Source: Anthoceros angustus
Taxonomy: Eukaryota; Streptophyta; Anthocerotopsida; Anthocerotales; Anthocerotaceae
Assembly: GCA_010909165.1 (NCBI GenBank)
Contig: VJWM01000044.1
Location: forward strand, 744,001-808,000
Length of the DNA stretch: 64,000 nt
Direction of reading: 5' to 3'
Of this stretch, positions 22,539 to 34,310 are shown piece by piece. The position numbers and the translations under genes are program-made. The notes beneath the pieces were generated by a model that saw nothing but the letters and a program-made list of their open reading frames with translations, was not told the origin of the DNA and made no database searches. Position 1 is the first letter of the stretch. The number at the start of each line of letters is the position of its first letter.

Positions 22539-25500
22539 CTATCTGCCCTCGCGGAGGTCCTCCGAGATGACTGTCGTCCTGGAGAGGTTGTCGTGCTCCG
22601 GGCCTGCAAGACCAGAATAGGGTCCAGAGGAGAAGATGGAGGAGGATGCATCTGACTCGAATGCTTGGGAGCCCTTGCCGAAGTTCCAATTGGGGACGAA
22701 GGCCCTGTTGGAGACGCTGGCCGACGACTCAGACGGGCCCTCTCCTTCCCCGCTGAGACCAGAGTCGGAGGTGACGTGCTGGACGATTTTGAGTGATTGG
22801 ACTACTTCTCCCATGGTGGGCCTCTGGCCTGCCTCAGGGGCCACACAGGCTGCTGCTATGGCCGCAACCTTCTCGAAGTCCTCTTTCGGGTACACGCCCT
22901 TCAGCTTGGGGTCGGCCAGCTCTACATATCTATCTGAGTCTTTGAGGAATGGACGGGCCTGCCAAGTTGCCAAACCACACACACAGCATGACTCATGGGT
23001 TGCTTCCAAGGGACAGAAGTAAGGAAAGTCCAAGGGATTGGCTGGGCTTTAGTCACTCACCCACGTGACAAGATTTTCTTGTCCTGCAGGCTGCGACATG
23101 TCCACTGGCTTCCTGCCGGACAACAGCTCAAGCAACACCACACCGTAACTGTACACGTCGCTCTTCACCAGCAGATGGCCTGTCATTGCATATTCAGGGG
23201 CCACATATCTGCAACACCAGAAAGGTTTTCCTTTAGAGAGATTGATATGGTACCATCACCAAATACTGCAGACAACATACATGCAGCTTCGTGGCATACT
23301 GCAAAAAACAGACGATTTCCTTACCCGAAGGTACCCATCACCCGAGTAGACACGTAATTACTCTGCCCCTCGGGTGCTTGCTTTGCCAAACCAAAATCGG
23401 CCACCTTCGCATTGAAGTTATTTTCCAGGAGGATATTCGATCCCTTGAAGTCTCGGTGAATAACACAAGGCTGGCAGTCCTCATGTAGATAAGCTAATCC
23501 TCGGGCAGCTCCTATTGCAACCTTCATCCTTTTCTCCCAATCCAACGGACCTAGACTCTCCCCCAATGGGCCTGTATTACATACAGCATGCATTCGTCAG
23601 GTATGAGCCAGGATCTTGCTTGTGTAGTACGATATATGGCAGCTAGAAAATTTGCCTTACCGTGAAGCCAGTTTTCAAGGCTTCCGTTGGGAACCAGCTC
23701 GTAGCACAGGAGCTGCTGCATAGAGTCACGGCTGATGAAGTAGCCCACCAGCTTGACAAGATTACGGTGATGAAGTCTGCTGAGCATTTCGACTTCGACA
23801 AGGAACTCCCGATCGCCCTGGTGCCCACCGCCTGTCAGCTTCTTGATTGCCACTGCTGTACCATCTCTCAGAATGCCTTTGTACACCCGACCAAAACCAC
23901 CCTCCCCGAGCACACTTGCAAGCTCGAAGTTGTTGGTTGCCTCTTTCAGCTCGTCGTAGCTGAAAACTCTTGTTCTTGAGGGTTGTGGAAGAGACCCATC
24001 CCCGGAGACCATCTCCCTCGCACTTGAAGTAAAAGATGGAAGAACTGGACATGCACACCAGCGAAAAATGCACCACAAGATCAGACTCTCTAACAGATCC
24101 CACACCATTCTGTACCTGGTAGACAAGACAGGGCATACTTTTGCTGGTGTTGTCATCCACTGACTCGTTGTCTTTACGCCTGAGACATCTCCAGGTGACG
24201 AATGACAGAATAAAGAGAACAAGCAAGCCACCAACTGCAATCGCCACAATGAGCCCAATGTTGGTGCTTTTATTGGTGACCGGTGGTTTTGGCCCTGGAG
24301 ACATGACAGAATCTCAGAACCGTCTTCAATCCCAAACCCAGGAGAGAGACAAGCAAGACAACAAAAGAGAGGAGTGGCAGCACTCACCCGTGTTATGCAG
24401 ATTGGTGAAAAACTCTACTTCAACGCTTTGAAGAACAGAGGGATTCCTCGTCAAGTTGTGCACAGTTGAGCTGAATTGGGCTTCTTCAACATCCGAGAAG
24501 AATCCCTTGTCCACTGGGTAGATATTAAGAGACACGTTTGCTTTGGAAACAACAGCATTCGAGGTCACCTGCTGTATGGAGGCAGAAGAGGAGTAGGGAA
24601 CGTAGCCAAATGAAAAAAGCTGGCTAACGTCCACGGCTAGCTGAGTTGCCATGTCCGGCCGCAATCCCAGCGTCCCCCAGGTGTCTGCACTGTAGTCAGA
24701 CGACTTTGTAGAATTCGAGAAAGTGAGTGTGAACTCCACATGGATGGGGTAGATGCATCCACAAGAGCCCGACAGTTGCCTGTAGCCCAGGGTGGTGCAC
24801 CCGCACTTGTCTGCGAGGCGAACAGCGAGATTTAAAGTGTCAGGAGCCGAGCAATTCAGCCAGCCAGAAGCACAAGCAGCTGCACGCCGTACTGCTGGAA
24901 ACATACCTGTACTGGGAGGCAGGGCAGCCGGTGGTGGGGCAAGCGTGGTCGGAGGTGGTGGTGGAGGAAATTTGACTGGAGGGGGCGGAGGGGACTGGAC
25001 AGGAGGAGGCCCAGCAGGAGGAATAACAGGCGGTGCTGCAGTTGGCGGAAGGGCTGGGGGTGTTGGTGGCAGCTCGGGCGGGGGAGATGTCAGAGGCGGT
25101 TGTGTGCTGGGAGGGACGGTGGGCGAAGGTGGTGGCGGAGCGAGTGGGGGAGTGGGAGGAGTTGCAGGTAATGGCGGGGTTGCTGGTGGAGGAGAGACCT
25201 CTGACGGCGGTACAGCAGGAGGTGGCTGTTCCGGAGGAGAGGGCTGTGGAGGGGTGGCGGCAGGTGGCTGTGCCGAAGGTGGAGACAGTGAAGGGGAGAT
25301 GAGGGAGGTGGAGTTGGAGGCCGGGATGCTGGAGGCGGCCGACCAGCTCGTGGTGGTGGGGCGGGAGGACGTGCCGACGGAGGTGGGGAGGAAACTGGAG
25401 GAGAGGAAGGTGGTGCTGCATTAGGTGCAGTGGGTACAGAAGGTGGAGGAGCAGTGGGTACAGTTGGAGGAGGTGCAGTGGGTACAGAGGGAGGAGGTGC

Positions 25501-28500
25501 ATTGGGCTCAGATGGAGGAGGTGCAGTAGAAGTAGGTGCTGGAGGTGGTGCGTTCTTAGGAGGAGGTGCTCGAGTTGGTGGAGAGGCTGGAGGAGGTGGA
25601 GATGGTGGTGGCTGTGAAGGTGGGGATGCAGGGGAAACTGGTGGAGGAGTAGTAGGTGGTGAGGAAGGAGGTGGACTTGGAAGCTGGGTCGTCGGTGGAG
25701 TTGCTGGTGCAGAAGGAGGTGGGCTTGACGGGGGTTGGGCAGGAGGTGTAGGAGGCGGAGACGAAGCTTTGGGAGGTGGAGTCGCAGGCTGTTGAGGAGT
25801 TTCTGGGGGAGTTGAAGGAGGAGTTGGTGGTACAGAAGGTGGGGAACTGGATGGGGGTGAAGCACCAGGGGTGACATCAGGAGGAGTGGAGTCCTTGGGA
25901 GGAGGTGATAGAACAGAGGGAGGTGGGCTTGGAGGCCCAGATGTTGGAGGAGGTACTGGTACAGTGGGAGGTGGGCTCGGAGGCCCAGAAGTTGGGGGAG
26001 TTCCTGGAGGAGTAGATGGAGGTGAATCTGGAGGCCCTGATACCGGAGGCGTGACTGTTACAGAAGGAGGCGGAGATGGAGGCCCTGACACCGGAGGCGT
26101 GACCGGTATAGAGGGAGGTGCAGATGGAGGCCCAGACGCTGGAGGTGTGACTGGTACAGATGGGGGCTCTGATGCTGGAGGAGTGACTGGTGGAGGCCCT
26201 GACACTGGTGGTGTGACTGGCAGAGAGGGAGGTGCAGAAGGAGGTCCTGCTGCTGGAGGACTGGATGGAGGTTCTACAGGAGTTGCAGGAGGAGAAGTGT
26301 CAGACGGAGGCGGAGACTTGGATGTTGGAGGAGCATTTGGAGGGGGTGCTGAGGGAGGACGACTGGACTTTGGTGGAGTTGTTTCCTGCAATGAAGGCGA
26401 GGGCGTATTAGACTTCGGTGGGTTGGTTGACTGCAATGTAGGAGATGGAGAATCCGACTTGAATGGAGGAGGAGTGTTCGAACGAGAAGGAGGTAGGGGA
26501 TTGGTGGGAGAAGGAGGTGGAGAACCCGGTGCTGGAGGCGGTCCTACAGGCACTGGTCCTTGAGTCTTGGGTGGTTCTAGAGGCGGAGAAGGCGGGGAAG
26601 AGGTTGAGGGTGGAGGAGCAGGAGGAGACTTGGCAGATGGAGGAGAAGCAGGGGGGGAAGCAGGAGGAGACTTAGCGGATGGAGGAGAAGCAGGTGGGGA
26701 AGCAGGAGGAGACTTATCAGACGGGGGAGGAGCAGGAGGAGAGTTGTCAGACGGGGGGGGAGCAGGAGGAGATTTAGCAGACGGGGGTACAGTGGGAGGC
26801 GACAACACGGGAGGAGGCAGATCAGGGGCAGGAGACGGCAATGTTGGAGGATGTGGCACGGGAGGAGGAAGATCAGGAACAGGAGGGGGCAATGTGGGCG
26901 CTGACAGTGTGGGAGGCGACACCACTGGAGGACGAAGATCAGGAACTGGCGGGGGCAATGCGGGAGGAAGATCAGAAGCAGGAGGAGCCAATTTAGGGGG
27001 CGACAACGCAGGAGCAGAAGTTTGAGAAGGCGGGCTTACACTTGGATCCGAAGGAGGTGCAGGCGCCGTGGGAACTTCTCCCAAGCCTCTGGGAGGATTG
27101 GTCCTGCCAGGTGCAGGAGTGATGACAGGCGGAGGTGGTGGACTGGATTTGGAGGAGGGCGGCAAGGCAGGAGGTGCAGGCGGTGAAGCATCAGAAGGTG
27201 GCGGGACATTAGGAGCAGTAGGAGGAGCTGGAGGTGACGCGGGGTCAGTGGACGGGGATGGAACAGGTGTGGCAGTCACAGGAGGAGGCGGGGGTGGAGC
27301 CGAAGGGATCGAGGGGGCCGTAGCAGGTGCAGGAGTGGAAGGTGGTTGGACATCAGGGGAAACAGGCGGTGGTGGTGGAGGTGCCCTCGAAGGAAACGAC
27401 GGTGGTGGAACATCAGGGGAAACGGGAGGAGGCGATGGAGGCGAGTTGGAAGGGATGGTCGGAGGTGGAACATCAGGGGAAACGGGAGCAGGCGCTGGAG
27501 GCGATTTGGAAGGTATGGTTGGAGGTGCAACATCAGGGGGACCAGGCGGAGGCGATGGAGGCGATTTGGAAGGGACAGTCGGAGGAGGGACATCAGGGGA
27601 GACAGGAGGAGGAGCCGGAGGCGACTCGGAAGGAGTCGACGGGGGTGGAACAGCAGGGGAAACAGGGGGAGGAGATGGAGGCGATTTGGAAGGGATGGTC
27701 GGAGGTGGGACATCAGGGGAGACAGAAGGAGGGGCCGGAGGCGACTCGGAAGGAATCGACGGAGGTGGAACATCAGGGGAAACAGGAGGAGAGGCTGGAG
27801 GCGACTCGGAAGGAGTCGACGGGGGTGGAACATCAGGGGGAGGAGGAGGAGGAGCTGGAGGCGACTTGGAAGGAGTCGACGGGGGTGGAACATCGGGGGG
27901 GACAGGAGGAAGAGCTGGAGGCGATTTGGACGAAGGAGTCGACGGCGGTGGAACGTCAGGACTCACAGGGGGAGGCGGCGGAGGCGACTCGGAGGGAGTC
28001 GACGGGGGAGGAACATCAGCGCTCTCAGGAGGAGGCGTCGGCGGAGTGGGTGATAGAGACGGCGCTGCAGGAGGCTTCACGGCAGGGGGAGGGGGAGCAG
28101 GCGGGGACTCCGCAGGGGCGACGATGGAGGAGTCGCAGGAGGTGATCGAGGCGGAGTCTCGGGAGGAGGAGCAGCAGCCGACTTGGACGGAGGAGGGATA
28201 CCATCATCGGAGCCTGAGGGACTGGAGGCGGGAGGAGAAGGAGGAGGCACATTCCTAGAAGGCGGAGCAGGAGGAGCAGACGCCGGAGGAGGAGAATCAA
28301 CAGCCACAGGTACCTGTGCAGGGGGCCCCGAATTGGACGGTGCTTGCAGCATCCGCCGATGCAGAGCATGCGTTCCCACGCCTGCGCCACACAGCCAACA
28401 CCACACCAATCACAAAATGCACCATTCCCCGTCATCTTCACAAGACAAGCACATCAGAATCCAGCGTCATCCAATACTCAATCCAATCTAATCCAATCCA

Positions 28501-28588
28501 AGTCCGGCATCCTACCTCCCGCCGCCCCGCCACATCCCTGCAGCTGCAGCACACACAGCAGCAGCAGCGCCGCTACCAGCCGCAACAT
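22539..28588 (-). CDS. ALE2-like receptor kinase with a very large Pro-rich extracellular domain
   Basis: The ATG at 28,588 starts an ideal signal peptide ([19 protein letters not shown]). A phase-1 intron (28,382-28,515) joins it to [15 protein letters not shown]. About 1,100 residues of Pro/Ser/Thr/Ala repeats follow, extensin- or AGP-like but practically without Tyr. Next come a Cys-containing ectodomain ([29 protein letters not shown]) like that of ALE2-type kinases, a membrane helix ([18 protein letters not shown]), and a full kinase: [81 protein letters not shown]. All catalytic residues are present (RD type). The tail is Ser-rich and ends LREGR. In Arabidopsis, ALE2 acts in epidermis and cuticle development; the role here is inference. 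The Pro-rich exon changes frame twice (28,077-28,205 and near 25,300), either through unrecognised introns or 1-nt indels. Confidence 0.8.
27340..28050 (-). repeat. 60-bp coding minisatellite in the Pro-rich ectodomain
   Basis: About twelve 60-bp units encode 20-residue repeats of the type [20 protein letters not shown]. On the plus strand each unit shows GGTGGAACATCAGGGG or a close variant. A few units are 57-63 bp, always in frame. Less regular Pro-rich repeats continue down to about 25,000, some with [14 protein letters not shown] or [10 protein letters not shown] units. Confidence 0.85.
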
Positions 28589-28991
28589 AGCTCGCCCCCG
28601 CAACACAGTCCTGGTGCTGCAGTCCCGATCTTGGCATCAAAGGCGCGGCCCCGGCGCATCCAGGCCCCCGGCTCCCGCATCCACACGCCAACGCCAATGC
28701 CAGAGGCGCGCAAACCGGAATATCATGGAGCTGGAGCGCGCAGCTGCAGCTCCTGCTGCTGCTGCTGCTGCTGCAGCCTAGGCTCCTTTCACAGCAATCC
28801 AAACCTACCTCGCACTCTGCAGCGCAGGATCTATCCTATCCCCTATCCCCTATCCCAGCCCCGCCCCGGCCTGCACACACCAGCTGCCAGAGGCTGAGGT
28901 AGCTCAGCCTGCCCGGCTGCCAATGCCATTGCGCCATCGATCCCTTCCCAATCCCCTTCCGTCCCTGCACGATCCGCACTTCCTCAGACTC

Positions 28992-29098
28992 TGAGACGCT
29001 CGAGACGCCGTTGAGACGCTCCTGAGACGCTGGCGAGACGCTGGTCGCACGCTGGTGAGACGCGGACGAGACGGCGATGAGACGCGGATGAGACGCTG
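28992..29098. repeat. degenerate GAGACG-based minisatellite
   Basis: About ten GAGACGC-type units spaced 10-12 bp apart (for example CTGAGACGCT, GGCGAGACGCT, GATGAGACGC). It lies about 400 bp upstream of the kinase start codon. Confidence 0.75.
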
Positions 29099-29762
29099 CC
29101 TGCTCGCAAGCTGTAGACTAGCCTTGGCCCGGCCTCGCCTGCGTCTGCCTGGCTCGCTGGCTCGCTGGCTCGACTGACTGCAGCAGGCGGCAGGCCCCGT
29201 GCCAAGGCGCCTGGAGCCGAGCCCAGCTGCCCGCAGCCCGCTGCCCGCTGCCCGCTGCCCGGCCCAGGCTAGGTCTGGACCGGACTGTAGGACAGCTGTT
29301 TCGCCGGTTGCGCCGGGGAGATGGGCTCCTGTCCATGACACACACTTGTCTACTGTGCCGCTTTGTCGCCAAGCGGACGGAACTATCCTTCCAGCGCGCT
29401 TTACATTACTAAGCGCGTTAATCGCTGGACCAGGACCGGCCCGGCCGGGGCCTCTGGTTTTTCAAACTCCCCTCCCCGGGCCCCAGGGAAGCCACAGGCT
29501 CGGGTTCATGGTTGATATAGGCGCCATAATGAAATCCCGGGCGGGGCCCGGGCGCCAAGTGTCCCCATTGCCCGCGCCCGGCCCGGCACGCTCACCCCGC
29601 ACCGGCACCGTGCCAGTCGGCATCATGGCGGCGGGGCCATATAACGGAACGGAGCTGCTCTGGCTCGTGCGCCAGGTATTATTGCGGAGTGCTGCTTCCA
29701 CGTCCCTGCCGGAGCCCCCGTTGCCCTTTCTTGCTGTCTCGGAATATGTAACTGGCAGCTGG

Positions 29763-29800
29763 AAGCAAGCAAGCAAGCAAGCCAGCGAGCAAGCAAGCCA
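29763..29800. repeat. AAGC tetranucleotide run
   Basis: Nine imperfect AAGC/CAGC/GAGC units, no coding sense. Confidence 0.7.
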
Positions 29801-32184
29801 AACTGCTGTACTGTAAGTAGGCTGATGAAACACCATGACCATATGTATGTGATGGATGTATGGAGTGTATGTAGGCACATACATACCTGGAGACCCATGC
29901 ATGTTGTTGCCAAATGTACGCAACTCCAGCAGCCTTATGAGCTGGGAGTGAGCTGGTGATGACCGCCCTCTGTGGGTGTGGCTCCGGATCCCCTCTTGAC
30001 TTTGCTACTGCCGGCTCGGGGCCAGTTGTGATATGTGTGCTGGAATGGGATCCTGGTGGCATCACAAGGCCGGAGCAAAGTGAGACGTCTGTGCCTGATG
30101 TGTGATGAAGGAGGCGCCTTCTCGGACGACGTGTGGGTCTTCCTTTCTCCCCGCCCAAGGCCTTGGCTATGGCATGTTCATATGTGCATACGTCCATACG
30201 TTTCTAGCTGGGTTGTTACCAGCTTGCACATGGGCTGCATAATGTGCAACATTCGTGAATCTTGTGCATGCGTGGATAATAACATACTTACCTTGGTGTG
30301 TGGTTGTGGGTGCTATTGGTGGGGAGCATCACAAGTGAAGTCAGCCAGGAAGTCCGAGGGTTGCTGTAACTGAGCTGTCGGGAGTGACGGGAGCTGTGAT
30401 TACTTGTATGCATTAGGCAGCTGGTGAGTGTGAATCGTAACCTTGTCTGTACATATGCGGTGTGCAATGTGCATACCGATGTGGCAGGGATGTCAGCCAG
30501 CAGTACGACTGCCAGTTGCTTCCCATTCTCGTCGGCTATTGGAGTCTGGAGTTCAGCCAGTCTGTGGAGGAAAGGTACGTCCCACTATTTCATCACAGTC
30601 TGACTCCTGCGACCGCCTGCCTTACAGCTTTTTATTCTCTCACCTGCTGTGATATTTTAGCCAGGGTATCCAATTGCCTAACAAGAGGAGGGGACGGGGA
30701 CCTGGAGTTCTGGACCTGCAACTTCCGATGCACCAACTTCATTTATCAAGCCCCGCACCCACTTTGCATGGCATCTACAGACGACACCCTGGCATTCCCG
30801 CTCTGTTTCCCAGAGCCATTCCCACCTTACGTTTGAATCCTTGCCATGACGTCAGGGTCGGATAGCAGCATCTGAGAATCCTGAGAGCAAAGGATACGTA
30901 TGTGTATATCTATCCTTTGTATAATGAAGCCACTGGGAGATGCGACTCGAGCAGGAAGAGGGAAACCCTAGCTCTCATGTGACTGACTGACAGCCAGCTG
31001 AAGGGGGAGGATGGGGGACGACGGGCGCCACTGGACTTGCCCAGTCCCTGTGCATGTCAACTTCCTCCACCTTCCCGGATGTCGTGGAGTTGAACTTCCC
31101 ATGCCCCGAGAAGGAGGCAACCTTTTGCATCCTGCAAGCATAGGAAAGGAAACGCCACAACAAAGCTGTAGGTTCTCGTGAAGGAAGGAGCCTTTCCAGC
31201 AAATCCCATCGTGTAATGTCAGACTCCATGTTGTGAGAGCGAGAGGTGCTGCGTCCTCATCACCATCACCGCCCGAGCTGTGACAACGCATGCCATACGC
31301 TGCCGGTGCGAGCCTAAGGCCGGGTGTGCAAGGTCCGAGAAACCCGAGTCTGGAGTACCCGTTTCCCGGAAGCGAAGGACGGGGCTCGCAAAAAAGCGAA
31401 GGTCCTGCGAACAAGTACTGTAGCACACTTGCTTTTCTCTTTCTCCGCTCGCTCCTGTTGCCGCTGCTCCGCTCCCGCCCGAAGATGCCAGCCCGCCTCT
31501 TGCTCGTCGCAGATTTCGCAGATTTGATTCTCCTTGTCCTGCGCAGGTGGAATCATGTGGAGTTCCGCTTTCGTTCCCGCTCCTGATCGCCTGCGCTGTC
31601 CGCGGTTGCTGCGTCTCCGGTCAGGGTTTTAGTGCCATCTTTGTGGCACCTTGGAGCCGGCTGCGGGGAACGTCTCTGCCGCATTGTGAGTGAGGATTGG
31701 CGGCATTTGGCGGGCGGAGCCGCGGTTTTTAGGAAGATTGGAGCTTGCGGGCTACGGGTGTCCTCTATCTATGCCTTTCTTGTGAGTGAAGTGAGTGCGC
31801 AGCTGTTGTGCATCATCGGCCGTGGTCGGGAGCTGTCATGGATCTGCGGCAAAAGTATATTGCAAAGACATACGATGAGTGGAGAATGAGCTGCATTGGA
31901 CTCATGACTCATGTTTACGGATGTTGTTCTTGTGGCGTTGAGTCCAGTCTCGTGACATTGCTGTCAGCTGAGCTTGTTGTGGTGTCCCGTCTCGCAGGAA
32001 ATCGAAGGAGCTGAGGGAGCGGGGTTGTTTCCATCTGCTTGCGAGCAGCCTGCCGTGCTGTGTATTCAACCGGGCAAGGTTGCTCAGAGTATGAGCCGGG
32101 CGCCCTGATCAGCTGTCCAGGCGCTGTTGTCGGCGGATGTGATACACTCACACCTTTAAGGCTCGGATCTACAGACTTTTGCAT

Positions 32185-33927
32185 ATGTCTATCAGTGAGT
32201 TGCAAGAGCAAAATGCTGCGGCAAGGGCGGATGTGCGTAATCTTAGGGAGCTGCTGCAGCGGCGGCGCCTGGAGCTAGCTGATATGGACGGTTCGTGCTG
32301 TGCTTTTTCCAATTGAATGACGTTGATGTCGTCTTATTCTGAAGCGCTGCCCTCGTCGTAGCGCTAGTGAAGTATGTGTCGCTGAGGTTGTGTTTGTATG
32401 CAGTCGTGACTTATGCGAGGATGGATGGCCGATCCATTATTGATGGAGAGCGATTCTCTCGTGACTTCAAGTATGTTAGAACACTTCAGGGGCACACAGG
32501 CAAGGTAGGGGTTTGCCTTTAGCGTGTAAGCTCTTCTCCGTGTTGTGCTACCGTAGCGTGCCACAGTGTCTCGCCCTAACAGCGTTTTCTTCGACATTGC
32601 CAGATTTATTCACTTGATTGGTCACTCCGCGAAAAGAATCGCATTGTCAGTGCCTCTGGAGATGGAATGCTTATTGTTTGGAACGCCCTAACAAGCCAAA
32701 AGATTCATGCAATAAAGCTGCTCTGTGCTTGGGTAATGGCCTGTGCATTTTCACCGGGAGGCGAAAGAGTTGCCTGTGGTGGACTGGACAATTGCTGCTC
32801 TATTTTCAACTTGAATGCCACACCTGACAGAGATGGAAATTTGCCCGTTTTCAGAGTGCTGACTGGCCACAAGGGCTACCTATCCTGTTGCCGTTTTGTA
32901 CCTGACCAAGATGCTCATATCATCACAAGTTCTGGGGATCAGACTTGCATGCTTTGGGACGCAGAAGCCCAACGCCGAATTGCAACATTCGGTGGTGACA
33001 CTGGTCCAGGCCATACTGGGGATGTCATGAGGTGATTTTAGGGTCCTGTTTCCCCCTTTTTGGATTGGAGATTATGGACGAGGTGGTTTGTCTTGTTGGT
33101 GGAATGCTGGAACCGGTGTTTTTGTTGCGATGGCGAGCAGATTTATGTGTCGACTAATTGGCAGAATGATCTGTTTGTGACTGTTCTTGTTTCCAGTGTA
33201 TCAATCAGCTCGCTCAATTCTAGGATATTTGTTTCGGGTTCCTGTGACATGACAGCAAGATTGTGGGACACCCGAATTGCAAGCAGAGCAACGCACACTT
33301 TTCATGGTCATACGCAAGATGTGAATGCAGTACAGTTTCTGCCCGATGGACTCAGCTTTGGAACTGGTTCAGATGATGGCACTTGCAGAATCTTTGACAC
33401 CCGCACGGTTCATGAGCTACAAAGGTATCCAGATCCATATGCCACTGGGATGGTTTCAAACCCCGTTCGAGATCGTGGACAGGTCACCTGCATGGCTTTC
33501 TCCCACTCCGGGCGACTTATGTTCGCAGGCTACTCAAACGGTGCCTGTCTGGTGTGGGATACAATAATGGCTCAGGTCAGGGGTTACCTTACGGATAGGA
33601 TAGATTTCTTTGCTGTGTTGGTTACTGAGCAAGCTGCTGTGTTGGTACCCTGCAAGATGTACAAGCTCACATCTCCTCTGTTCGGGGTGCGTTTCAGCCT
33701 ATCCATGACTTGGGAGCATCTCATAGGAATCGAGTAAGCTGTCTTGGAATGGCATCTGATGGAAGCGCCCTTTGCACTGGAAGCTGGGACGCCTGCCTCA
33801 AGGTAATTGGTGCCTGTCATGTCTCATTGCGCAGAGGAGGGAGAGCAAGTAGCAAGGTTTCAGAAGAATTCCGGCTGATTATGTGCAGGTCTGGGCGAGC
33901 GATCTGCAAACGAGGGGACAGCAATAA
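32185..33927 (+). CDS. AGB1: heterotrimeric G-protein beta subunit
   Basis: Six exons (32,185-32,290; 32,404-32,504; 32,604-33,031; 33,197-33,575; 33,698-33,802; 33,889-33,927) add to exactly 386 codons, so the splice model is sound. The N-terminal helix [20 protein letters not shown] pairs with a gamma subunit as a coiled coil. It is followed by seven WD40 blades: [104 protein letters not shown] and [19 protein letters not shown]. The wording is very close to plant G-beta, which with G-gamma couples to G-alpha and extra-large G proteins at the plasma membrane. The last exon ends [12 protein letters not shown], in place of the usual IWAFGGHRKVI-type end. It is the only plus-strand gene inside the minus-strand block. 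Confidence 0.95.
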
Positions 33928-34310
33928 CACTCAACTCGCTCTTACGAGCCTCAGTGCGGTGCGTGGACGTTTTTACCTCCGGAAGACCTCTGAACAGTCA
34001 TCTGCTACCTGCTCACAACTTATGGAAGTACCCGGCATGACACTTGGCCTAGTAACCGCAGCATGTAGCTTATGATCGAACAGGAATTTCATCATTCCAC
34101 GGTTTCCGAATAGGCGTGGTTTCAACTTGATGAACGTCCCCTCCTTGTAGCAGTTATCAAATGTTGTCGTTACAAAGTCTATTGTATGTTCGTGAATTCC
34201 AATCCCCTTTTACCTGAGTGGTTAGATTCGTAAGTTGTAAAACGTCATGCCCACCTATACCAGGTCTGAACTGTTGAGGGACAGACCAGGCAGAAGAATC
34301 GTCTGCATGG
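33928..34310. other. convergent 3' ends of G-beta and esterase
   Basis: Short AT-richer spacer with the 3' UTRs of two converging genes. No other feature seen. Confidence 0.5.

Larger units (their letters stand above)
28589..32184. other. intergenic region between receptor kinase and G-beta
   Basis: 3.6 kb holding both 5' regions, transcribed away from each other. It contains a CTG/CAG run (28,747-28,771) in the probable kinase leader, the GAGACG array (listed separately) and an AAGC run (29,763-29,800). I see no coding region with domain or splice support. Confidence 0.45.

Noticed and set aside
24792-28258. Long Gly-rich open frames on the plus strand (up to 396 codons)
   Set aside because: They are the reverse complement of the Pro-rich repeats (CCN codons read as NGG) and have no start context, splice support or sequence of their own. 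The minus frame continues into a signal peptide and a kinase.
22539-28588. Interpretation of the kinase as a standard PERK
   Set aside because: PERK proteins lack the Cys-containing ectodomain ([17 protein letters not shown]) between the Pro-rich part and the membrane helix; that domain and the kinase wording fit ALE2-type receptors.
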